Source of the DNA: a bacterium
GTDB lineage: Bacteria > Tectomicrobia > Entotheonellia > Entotheonellales > Entotheonellaceae
Direction: 5' to 3'
Length of the DNA: 8,939 nt
Assembly: GCA_027294925.1 (NCBI GenBank)
Contig: JAPULM010000062.1
Coordinates: forward strand, 1-8,939
The translations under genes and the position numbers were made by a program. The notes beneath the pieces were generated by a model that made no database searches, had not been told where the DNA came from, and saw nothing but the letters and a program-made list of their open reading frames with translations. Shown in pieces: positions 1-5,313 of this stretch; the first letter of the stretch is position 1, and every line of letters begins with the position of its first letter.

Positions 1-598
1 CGGTGATCGTAAAGAACCATTGATCGAGGTCTTTCTTTACCACTGGGGTGTTACAGCGTTCGCAGTGCCGGTCGTCGCCCCATACCTGCTCACGAGCTAG
101 CGTCGTGTTACAGGTGGGACAAAAATCGACAGGCGATAGACGTTTGTAGGCCAACCCCATGTCGTAGAGCTTGAGAAAGAACCACTGCGACCATTTGTAA
201 TAGTGCGGATCGGAGGTGATGACCTCACGTTCCCAGTCAAACATCGCACCCATCGATCGTAACTGGCCGTGCATGCGTTTGATATTGTCGTAAGTCCATG
301 TCTTGGGGTGAATGTTGCGTTGAATTGCAGCATTTTCGGCCGGCAAACCAAAACTATCGAAGCCAATGGGGAATAAGACGTTATAACCTTGCATGCGGAA
401 CCATCGCGCGCGGACGTCAGACGGCACCATCGCATACCAATGACCCATGTGAAGGTCGCCGGACGGATAAGGATACATGGTGAGGGCGTAATATTTCGGT
501 TTCGACGCATCTACGGTTGCGTGGTACAGTCCATCGGCTTGCCAGCGCTGTTGCCATTTGTGTTCAATTTCAACCGCTTGATATTTCTGCTCTGCCAT
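1..598 (-). CDS. leuS: Leucyl-tRNA synthetase, N-terminal part (cut by window edge)
   Basis: This class I aminoacyl-tRNA synthetase charges tRNA-Leu with leucine in the cytoplasm. Only the first 199 residues lie in the window; the frame is open to the left edge. Visible motifs are the ATP-binding HIGH-type signature HMGH at residues 50-53, preceded by PYPSGDL, then the conserved block PIGFDSFGLPAENAA at 77-91. A zinc-type knuckle follows, with Cys160, Cys163, Cys179 and Cys182 (CPTC and CERC), and then the QWFF segment at 193-196 leading towards the editing domain. The ATG at 596-598 gives MAEQKY, as expected at a LeuRS N-terminus. The upstream ribosome site is only a loose GGAGAGAG-type purine stretch. 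The gene diverges from the HAD gene across a 352-base gap. The SGDLHMGHWYAM variant recalls Chloroflexota-like LeuRS, but that is from memory. The identity is very secure. Confidence 0.97.
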   Translation of the reverse strand, partial: MAEQKYQAVEIEHKWQQRWQADGLYHATVDASKPKYYALTMYPYPSGDLHMGHWYAMVPSDVRARWFRMQGYNVLFPIGFDSFGLPAENAAIQRNIHPKTWTYDNIKRMHGQLRSMGAMFDWEREVITSDPHYYKWSQWFFLKLYDMGLAYKRLSPVDFCPTCNTTLAREQVWGDDRHCERCNTPVVKKDLDQWFFTIT

Positions 599-687
599 AC
601 CTGTCTGCTCTCTCCAACGTTACGTGTGTGTTTGTGTATTGTCTTAAGGCCAGGTCTAATAGGATGAACCACAATTATCCTACCAGT

Positions 688-716
688 GTGACAGAATAGC
701 TCCGCTTCGTTTTAAA
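688..716 (+). promoter_or_regulatory. Candidate sigma-70 promoter for the HAD/HypE-like operon
   Basis: GTGACA at 688-693 matches five of six bases of the -35 consensus. After a 17-base spacer, TTTAAA at 711-716 matches four of six bases of the -10. A start near 723 would give a leader of about 228 bases before the HAD start codon, containing the structured block at 815-861. The match is modest and could be chance in a region this long. Confidence 0.3.
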
Positions 717-814
717 GGTGATACAATGTTTAGAACTGCATAGGAAATTCTGCCCGGCTGTACGAGGTCGAGATGCTGAGGATACAAAGTGTGATGAAAT
801 ATACATCAGATTGA

Positions 815-861
815 GGCGGAAAGCCACCGCTTCCGTAAGCGGGTTTAGCCTTGCCGGTGGC
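815..861 (+). promoter_or_regulatory. Possible structured 5' leader RNA upstream of the HAD gene
   Basis: This GC-rich block stands out in an otherwise mixed intergenic stretch. Two mutually exclusive helices are visible. One is a local hairpin, CCGCTT (827-832) with AAGCGG (837-842), six perfect pairs closing a CCGT loop. The other is a longer-range helix, GCCACCG (823-829) with CGGTGGC (855-861), seven perfect pairs. Both use the CCG at 827-829, so the RNA could switch between them, or a shortened outer stem (GCCA/TGGC) could enclose the hairpin. No T-rich tract follows directly, so it is not a standard terminator. I do not recognise a known riboswitch class. A role in regulating the downstream genes is inference only. 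Confidence 0.35.
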
Positions 862-950
862 GTAATAGATCGGGTAGAGTATCTTTTTATGAGGTTTCGT
901 ATGCAACAGCGGAAGTTATTTCCTGCTTATCGGACAATTGGAGACGGCTT

Positions 951-1628
951 ATGTTACCACCATTTGATTCGCTATTGTTTGATTTCGACGGAACCTTAGC
1001 AGTGCTCAAATTAGATTTCGACGAGATGCGGCGACGTTTATTAGCGCTTGCCGTAGGACAAGGGCTGCCGTCGGAGGAACTGTGTGGCATGTTCGTCCTG
1101 GAGATGGTTGATCATGCCACAGCGTTATTGCGTAAGCGGCAGCCGGCGTTAGCGCTGGCGTTTTATCGAGACGCCCACCAACTGATCCAGGATATTGAAG
1201 TAGAAGCCGCGCGTCATAGCGAATTATTGCCGGGGGTGAACGACTTATTAGACACGCTACAGCGTCGACGCATTGGGGTGGGTATCGTGACGCGTAATTG
1301 TGACGCGGCCGTACGCATGATGTTTCCACAAATTGACGCCTATTGCCAGGCATTTGTGGCGCGCGATCATGTTGCTCAAGTGAAGCCGCACCCGCAGCAT
1401 TTACAGACAGCCTTGGCCCATATGGGAAGTGAAGCCGCGAGGACGGTGATGGTGGGAGATGGCGTTATTGATATGCAAGCTGGCAAGGCGTTTGGCATGT
1501 TCTCTGTCGGGGTGCTGTCAGGCACGAGTACGCGAGATCGACTTGTCGAGCATGGAGCTGATCTCGTCTTGGATAGCGCTGTTGACCTCTTGCCGTACCT
1601 TGCCCCCAGCAAGGATGCGACCGTATGA
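951..1628 (+). CDS. HAD-superfamily hydrolase (phosphoglycolate-phosphatase-like)
   Basis: This 225-residue protein is a soluble haloacid-dehalogenase-type phosphatase with a complete set of motifs. Motif I is DFDGTL at residues 11-16, with nucleophile Asp11 and acid/base Asp13. Motif II is Thr114 in IVTRN. Motif III is Lys145 in VKPHP. Motif IV is GDGVIDMQAG at 169-178, with the metal-binding acidic residues. The helical insert between motifs I and II (about 20-95) is the C1-type cap typical of Gph/PGP-like enzymes, and the length fits that group. The substrate cannot be read from sequence; phosphoglycolate or another small phosphomonoester is plausible. The start is supported by GGAG at 940-943, seven bases before the ATG. 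The stop overlaps the next gene's start as ATGA (1625-1628), so the two proteins are probably made together. Confidence 0.9.
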   Translation: MLPPFDSLLFDFDGTLAVLKLDFDEMRRRLLALAVGQGLPSEELCGMFVLEMVDHATALLRKRQPALALAFYRDAHQLIQDIEVEAARHSELLPGVNDLLDTLQRRRIGVGIVTRNCDAAVRMMFPQIDAYCQAFVARDHVAQVKPHPQHLQTALAHMGSEAARTVMVGDGVIDMQAGKAFGMFSVGVLSGTSTRDRLVEHGADLVLDSAVDLLPYLAPSKDATV

Positions 1629-2647
1629 GCCAGGCCCCTCTATTGCCGGGTAAACTGCCGCATGCGTTGCTGGCCGACCTGCTTGCGTCACATGGACCCG
1701 TCGATTCGCGTGTGTTGATCGGACCGCGGGTGGGGGAAGATGCCGCTGTGATCGATATGGGGGATCGTTATCTCATCGTCAAATCCGATCCGATCACCTT
1801 TGCCACGGATGCCATTGGATACTATGCCGTAACGGTCAACGCTAACGATATTGCCACCATGGCTGGGACTCCTCGGTGGTTCCTCGCCACTCTACTGCTG
1901 CCGGAAAGTGGGACCACTGAGACGTTAGTGCGCGACATTTTTACCCAGATTCGGCAGGCTTGCGATGCCCTAGATATCACCCTGGTTGGTGGCCATACGG
2001 AAATTACCGTTGGTCTGGATCGGCCCATTCTTGCCGGTCACATGCTGGGTGAGGTTGATCCTGCTCGTCTGCTTACCAGTGCTGGCGTACAAGTGGGCGA
2101 TGCGATTGTGCTGACCAAGGGGATACCGCTGGAAGGTATTGCGATTATGGCTAGAGAGTGCGCTGCTAAACTCGAAGGTTTAGGCCATACTTCCGACGAT
2201 ATTAGACGTTGGCAGGCTTTTTTGTTTACGCCTGGGATCAGCGTGGTGAAGGATGCAGAAATTTTGCTGCAAGCCGCCGATGTACATGCCATGCATGATC
2301 CGACTGAAGGCGGCGTTGCCACCGGTATTTGGGAACTTGCCGAGGCTTCCGGTGTGGGGGTGCGTATTGATGCCCAGCGTTTGCCACTTTTGGACGACGG
2401 CCTATTGCTTTGTCAGAGCTTTGGTCTTGATCCGCTCGGCACGATTGCATCAGGCGCCTTGCTTGCCGCTATACCGGCGCATCAAGTGGAACAGGCTATC
2501 GCAGCGTGTACAGAGGCGGGTATTGATTGCTACCATATTGGCGATGTTGTAGCAGATTCTACTGAACGGTTGATCTCTAGCGAGACGGGCTGGCGCCCGC
2601 TACCGACCTTTGCACAGGATGAAATTGTTAAGATATTTCGGGATTGA
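1625..2647 (+). CDS. AIR-synthase / HypE-like protein without the HypE C-terminal cysteine
   Basis: This 340-residue protein belongs to the PurM/HypE/SelD/ThiL superfamily, whose members bind ATP and usually activate an oxygen or carbamoyl group. Visible motifs are the N-terminal nucleotide-binding GPRVGEDAAV (33-42), VKSDPITFATDAIG (52-65), the dimer-interface VNANDIATMAG (71-81), VGGHTE (121-126) and HDPTEGGVA (224-232). True HypE ends in a PRxC-type tail whose terminal cysteine carries the thiocarbamate/cyanide for [NiFe] hydrogenase. This protein ends in IVKIFRD and has no cysteine after Cys302. No hydrogenase or other hyp genes are present in the window. A HypE label would therefore mislead; it is an AIR-synthase-related protein of unknown substrate. 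It is translationally coupled to the HAD phosphatase by a four-base overlap, which suggests a shared phosphate-related pathway. It ends 47 bases before the convergent amgK-like gene, and I see no clear terminator in that gap. Confidence 0.85.
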   Translation: MSQAPLLPGKLPHALLADLLASHGPVDSRVLIGPRVGEDAAVIDMGDRYLIVKSDPITFATDAIGYYAVTVNANDIATMAGTPRWFLATLLLPESGTTETLVRDIFTQIRQACDALDITLVGGHTEITVGLDRPILAGHMLGEVDPARLLTSAGVQVGDAIVLTKGIPLEGIAIMARECAAKLEGLGHTSDDIRRWQAFLFTPGISVVKDAEILLQAADVHAMHDPTEGGVATGIWELAEASGVGVRIDAQRLPLLDDGLLLCQSFGLDPLGTIASGALLAAIPAHQVEQAIAACTEAGIDCYHIGDVVADSTERLISSETGWRPLPTFAQDEIVKIFRD

Positions 2648-2694
2648 GATGGATGTTAATTGCTTTGGGAAAATTGGTAATGCTTTAGCCCGGA

Positions 2695-3732
2695 TTAAGC
2701 GGTCTCTGGCAGATACCGACGCAGACAAAGAGCAAGAGATTGCAGCACGTCATAGCGCTCTATGAGGGGCTTGATATAGGTGAGGGTTGGGAGAATGTAG
2801 GGGAGATACTGCTGACGTTGTAGAGCCGTGCTCATATAGGCGAATGTGCCTACTGCTTTTAGACCACGCTGAATCGCTACGTATTCAAATAACTCATTAA
2901 AGTCTCGCCGAACAATTCGTCGGCCCTCTTCAGCCTCCATACATTGGATATAGTAGTCGACAAATACTGACATACCGTCGTTCCCGAGCACCTCGGGCAT
3001 GCCCCGATCGGTCAGTAATGATACCAGATCATATGTTTGGGGGCCCATGCGGGCATCCTGGAAGTCTAATACGCCTATGGCGCCGTCGTGGACCATCAGG
3101 TTCCAACCATGGTAGTCACGATGACAGAAATAGCGTGGTTGTGCTGCGAGTATGGTGCACAGTGTGGTAAAGGCATCATCCAGGGCTTCGTGTTCGCTTG
3201 TTGTGAGCGTGTGCCGCCAAAGACCCTCGATCGCGTGTTGGCGGAAAAATTGCAGTTCGCTTAACAGTTTCGGCACATCAAAAGCTAGCCGGAAGGCGGG
3301 ACATGCAGGGTTGTCGCGTTGGCTGCCAAGGGTGTGCATCTTGACCAGTTCATCGATGGCGCGCTTGCCCCACTGCAAGCGATCTGCAGAGACGACTTCT
3401 TGCCAATGTGTGGCGAGGGTTCGATCGCCATAGTCTTGCAGACACATTAGCCCCTGACTAGGGTCGACGCCATAGACTTGTGGTACGTGTACATCGCAGG
3501 CGCGCAGGTGTCGTTCTATGGCGAGGAAATCTGGCGTTGTCGTTTCTGGCCAAGGATCACACGCCATTAGGATATAGGTGGAAGGGACAGAGGGGTTAGA
3601 CAACGACCACTGCATGCGAAAATACCGACGTGTGGAGGCGTCTGCTACAAGCGGTTGAATATCGGCGATGCCTTGCGCATGAGGAAACCATCGCTGGAGT
3701 ATCGGCTGGAGGGTCTGCATCGTTAAGGGCAT
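2695..3732 (-). CDS. amgK: AmgK-like anomeric sugar kinase (aminoglycoside phosphotransferase fold)
   Basis: This 345-residue soluble kinase resembles AmgK, which phosphorylates N-acetylmuramate and N-acetylglucosamine at C1 in the peptidoglycan recycling route that bypasses de novo UDP-MurNAc synthesis. The N-lobe has DASTRRYFR (31-39), a characteristic AmgK motif, and CLQDYGD (97-103) at the hinge. The catalytic loop is CHRDYHGWNLM (203-213), with Asp206 and Asn211. The metal-binding DFG equivalent is DFQDARMG (223-230), followed by PQTYDLVSLL. The length fits AmgK (about 340). The ATG at 3730-3732 is preceded by a weak GGTGA; an in-frame ATG four codons later has no better site. It lies on the same strand as the murU-like gene, with a small unknown gene between. 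AmgK and MurU are adjacent in Pseudomonas, so the pairing supports the call. The true sugar substrate remains inference. It is unlikely to be an antibiotic-resistance enzyme. Confidence 0.82.
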   Translation of the reverse strand: MPLTMQTLQPILQRWFPHAQGIADIQPLVADASTRRYFRMQWSLSNPSVPSTYILMACDPWPETTTPDFLAIERHLRACDVHVPQVYGVDPSQGLMCLQDYGDRTLATHWQEVVSADRLQWGKRAIDELVKMHTLGSQRDNPACPAFRLAFDVPKLLSELQFFRQHAIEGLWRHTLTTSEHEALDDAFTTLCTILAAQPRYFCHRDYHGWNLMVHDGAIGVLDFQDARMGPQTYDLVSLLTDRGMPEVLGNDGMSVFVDYYIQCMEAEEGRRIVRRDFNELFEYVAIQRGLKAVGTFAYMSTALQRQQYLPYILPTLTYIKPLIERYDVLQSLALCLRRYLPETA

Positions 3733-3761
3733 ACGACAGCGTCACCGCTACTTTCTTGCGT

Positions 3762-3790
3762 TTTATCCCTCGAAGTTTAAGTTGGGGCAA
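3762..3790 (-). promoter_or_regulatory. Possible promoter for the amgK-like gene
   Basis: On the minus strand TTGCCC (3785-3790) and GATAAA (3762-3767) are separated by exactly 17 bases. Each matches four of six consensus positions. They lie in the 132-base gap between the 91-residue gene and amgK, about 30 bases before the amgK start codon. An 11-base dyad, GCAAT-T-ATTGC, overlaps the -35 box. The signal is weak; read-through from the upstream small gene is equally possible. Confidence 0.3.
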
Positions 3791-3864
3791 TTATTGCGCC
3801 TCAGCCCTTGCGTGACATGTTATTGGCAAGAACTTCTGTGTCCGGGACATGGGTGCGTGGTGTC

Positions 3865-4140
3865 TTATAGGTTTAATTTTGTCCAGGTGCGTAAACCGAA
3901 CTGTTGTTTTTTCACCGCATTAATGCGTCGATCAACCTCTGCGAGCTCGAAGTCTTTCGCGGTTAATTCCCGGTCTGAAAAGCATCCTCGTTGCTCAATG
4001 GTCAGACGCTGCTGTTGTAGACGGCGTAATTCAGTTTTGAGTTGGCCCTCATCCTGCTTGGCAGTGTGCCCATCGTGCTGGTTGTTGTGTGTGGCCTCTT
4101 TTTGGTCGGTGTTACCAAACCATCGTTGCCAGATTGACAT
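3865..4140 (-). CDS. Small hydrophilic coiled-coil protein of unknown function (91 aa)
   Basis: I do not recognise a family. The gene looks real because its ATG (4138-4140) is preceded by a full AGGAGG (4150-4155) nine bases away and by a near-consensus promoter at 4171-4199. The protein begins MSIWQRWFG, a short aromatic, possibly amphipathic segment. Residues 11-32 are polar (His, Asn, Gln, Asp) and probably disordered. From about 33 to 80 it is helical and highly charged. Hydrophobic residues at 34, 41 and 48 keep heptad spacing, and a second heptad-like run lies at 66-76, so a short two-helix coiled coil is likely. It has no signal peptide, no transmembrane segment and a single cysteine (Cys53). 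It sits between the murU-like and amgK-like genes on their strand. A role in cell-wall recycling is only a guess from position. The cysteine-rich open frame on the other strand is judged a shadow. Confidence 0.72.
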   Translation of the reverse strand: MSIWQRWFGNTDQKEATHNNQHDGHTAKQDEGQLKTELRRLQQQRLTIEQRGCFSDRELTAKDFELAEVDRRINAVKKQQFGLRTWTKLNL

Positions 4141-4149
4141 GGTGACGTA

Positions 4150-4155
4150 CCTCCT
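4150..4155 (-). promoter_or_regulatory. Strong ribosome binding site for the 91-residue protein
   Basis: The minus strand reads AGGAGG here, a complete Shine-Dalgarno core, nine bases before the ATG. It is the strongest ribosome site in the window and the main argument that the short frame is translated. Confidence 0.8.
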
Positions 4156-4170
4156 GAAGCTAAAATCATA

Positions 4171-4199
4171 ATGATAAAACGATACACGATTTTTGCCAA
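4171..4199 (-). promoter_or_regulatory. Near-consensus sigma-70 promoter for the 91-residue gene
   Basis: The minus strand carries TTGGCA (4194-4199) and TATCAT (4171-4176), each five of six to consensus, with the ideal 17-base spacer. Transcription would start near 4164, giving a leader of roughly 24 bases that contains the AGGAGG site. The promoter lies in the 107-base gap after the murU-like gene, so the small gene, and perhaps amgK, can be expressed independently of murU. Confidence 0.65.
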
Positions 4200-4208
4200 G
4201 TTGTATCG
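4180..4208. promoter_or_regulatory. Inverted repeat enclosing the -35 box: candidate operator
   Basis: CGATACA at 4180-4186 and TGTATCG at 4202-4208 are perfect 7-base inverted copies separated by 15 bases. Their centres are 22 bp apart, about two helical turns, which suits a dimeric DNA-binding protein. The -35 hexamer (4194-4199) lies between the arms, and the -10 begins three bases beyond one arm. Such placement is typical of repressor sites. The regulator is unknown, and the repeat could be coincidence. Confidence 0.42.
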
Positions 4209-4247
4209 CTTCTGAGTCAAATTGTGCAGATTTTACCTAATTAGGCA

Positions 4248-5285
4248 TCAACGGACGCTGACGGTATGGTGTATCCTACTCCCCTCGGGGATGTAGGCGC
4301 CTTTGCCTAAGATGCTGTGGTTGATTGTCGCATACGGTGCAATGTGTACATTCTCCAAGGCCACGCTTTTTCGAATTTCTGCCTTTGTGTCGATATAACA
4401 GTCTGCCCCTAAAATGGCGTAAGGGCCAACTCGTGCTCCAGGTGCGATTTGTACGCCACGGTCCAAGATGACGGGGGGGATAATCTCCGCTGGTAATTGG
4501 TTGGTGGGGGCAGAGCCGTTGGTCAAGAAGGCTTGAGCCCCGCCAGGCAATCTTGTCATCCACTGGTCACCGAGGCGGCCGTCCAAGAGGTCCCAATGGG
4601 CTTGCAGATAGCGGCTTGGAGTCCCAACATCCATCCAGTAGCCCGAATAGGAATAGCCGCACACGGCGTTTTGTTTTACTAGGGCTGGATAGATGTCTGC
4701 TGTGGTGCTCGAAAATACCCCCTGTGGTATGCGTTCAAACACTTGCGGTGAGATAATTTGAATGCCTGTAAAGATGGTTTCTTGTCCTGCTAGCGCGGTT
4801 GGCGACGACGGGTGACCATTGATTTGCAGAACTTGTCCTTGCTGATTGACAAGCACCGGTCCGTATTGTGGTGCCATCGCATCAGGCCGAAGCACCATGG
4901 TAACTTGGGCGCCGTGTTGACAGTGCCATTCCCACACGGCTCGAAAGTCGAGGGTTGTAAGGACGTCGGCATTCATAACCAAAAAAGGTGCCTCGGAAAG
5001 AAATGGCTCAACTTGCTTAATACCTCCAGCGCTTCCCAAAACGGTTACTTCATGAGATACGTGTAGATGTACGTTCCAGCGGCTGCCATCGCCAAGCCAC
5101 TGTTGTAATTGATTAGCGTGATGGTGCAGATTGATGGCAATATCACGTATGCCCTGCTTTCGGAGCTGGCTGAGAAGATACCCTAAGATGGGTTGCAACA
5201 TGAATGGCAGTAAAGGTTTTGGCAGCGTTTCAGTCAGGGGGCGCATTCGGGTTCCCAAACCTGCTGCCAGAATCATGGCTCGCAT
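4248..5285 (-). CDS. MurU-like sugar-1-phosphate nucleotidyltransferase with C-terminal left-handed beta-helix
   Basis: This 345-residue protein transfers a nucleotidyl group from an NTP to a sugar 1-phosphate. The N-terminal Rossmann-like domain (1-235) has LAAGLGTRMRPLT (6-18) with the PKPLLP lysine at 23, LGSAGGI (83-89), the metal-binding NADVL (105-109, Asp107), FTGIQII (172-178) and WMDVGTP (218-223). From about 265 to 340, hexapeptide-type repeats (for example VQIAPGARVGPYAIL) form a left-handed beta-helix. Pseudomonas MurU, which makes UDP-MurNAc from MurNAc-1-phosphate, is shorter (about 220 residues) and lacks this tail. The pairing with an AmgK-like kinase favours a MurU role, but mannose-1-phosphate guanylyltransferase-like or glucose-1-phosphate activities have the same architecture, so no symbol is given. 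The ATG (5283-5285) follows AGGAG by 11 bases. It diverges from the deacetylase gene with only 28 bases between. A CCTAATTAGG palindrome (4236-4245) lies just past the stop. Confidence 0.85.
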   Translation of the reverse strand: MRAMILAAGLGTRMRPLTETLPKPLLPFMLQPILGYLLSQLRKQGIRDIAINLHHHANQLQQWLGDGSRWNVHLHVSHEVTVLGSAGGIKQVEPFLSEAPFLVMNADVLTTLDFRAVWEWHCQHGAQVTMVLRPDAMAPQYGPVLVNQQGQVLQINGHPSSPTALAGQETIFTGIQIISPQVFERIPQGVFSSTTADIYPALVKQNAVCGYSYSGYWMDVGTPSRYLQAHWDLLDGRLGDQWMTRLPGGAQAFLTNGSAPTNQLPAEIIPPVILDRGVQIAPGARVGPYAILGADCYIDTKAEIRKSVALENVHIAPYATINHSILGKGAYIPEGSRIHHTVSVR

Positions 5286-5296
5286 GGATTCACATG

Positions 5297-5307
5297 CTCC
5301 TAAGGAG
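5297..5307. promoter_or_regulatory. Palindromic ribosome binding site serving both divergent genes
   Basis: The 11 bases CTCCT-A-AGGAG are a dyad that reads AGGAG on both strands. On the plus strand AGGAG ends six bases before the deacetylase ATG at 5314. On the minus strand AGGAG ends 11 bases before the nucleotidyltransferase ATG at 5285. One palindrome thus provides a Shine-Dalgarno core to two divergent genes. Confidence 0.7.
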
Positions 5308-5313
5308 AAAACA

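Larger units (their letters stand above)
599..950. other. Divergent intergenic region between leuS and the HAD gene
   Basis: These 352 bases separate two divergent start codons. I find no convincing gene here. The possible reading frame from 718 runs into the HAD gene in the wrong frame and resembles no known family. What it does hold: a GT-rich run near 621-641; an inverted repeat TAGGAT (660-665) / ATCCTA (677-682) with an 11-base spacer; a candidate promoter for the plus strand at 688-716; a small dyad TGATG (792-796) / CATCA (804-808); and a GC-rich structured block at 815-861. No clear sigma-70 promoter for leuS was found on the minus strand. Confidence 0.6.

Noticed and set aside
97..510. 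Long open frame on the minus strand within leuS, and plus-strand frames over the same stretch
   Set aside because: The leuS frame carries all family motifs over the same bases; the others are shadows.
815..861. Resemblance to a cyclic-di-GMP (GEMM) riboswitch through an AAAGCC-type motif
   Set aside because: The first half of the GEMM consensus and its paired stems are missing, so only a chance short match remains.
869..888. Possible terminator before the HAD gene: AGAT/ATCT followed by a T run
   Set aside because: The stem is only four A/T-rich pairs, too weak for Rho-independent termination.
718..999. Open frame of 93 codons on the plus strand in the intergenic region
   Set aside because: It has no good ribosome site, overlaps the HAD start out of frame, resembles no protein family and covers the structured leader.
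2648..2694. Terminator in the convergent gap between the HypE-like and amgK-like genes
   Set aside because: No hairpin with a T tract could be found; only loosely repeated TTGCTTT/TGCTTT words are present.
3782..4171. Open frame of 129 codons on the plus strand opposite the 91-residue gene
   Set aside because: Its product is an implausible Cys/Ser/Arg-rich chain, it lacks a ribosome site, and the minus-strand frame has a strong promoter and AGGAGG.
4236..4245. CCTAATTAGG palindrome after the murU-like stop as a terminator
   Set aside because: It is short, A/T-rich in the middle, has no loop and is not followed by a T tract on the minus strand.
5290..5295. Start-stop minimal frame (ATG TGA) on the minus strand before the nucleotidyltransferase start
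   Set aside because: It lies one base from the AGGAG core, too close for initiation, and is most likely chance.
5131..5313. Upstream in-frame extension of the deacetylase by 61 codons
   Set aside because: It would overlap the opposite gene, has no family similarity, and AAGGAG points to the ATG at 5314.
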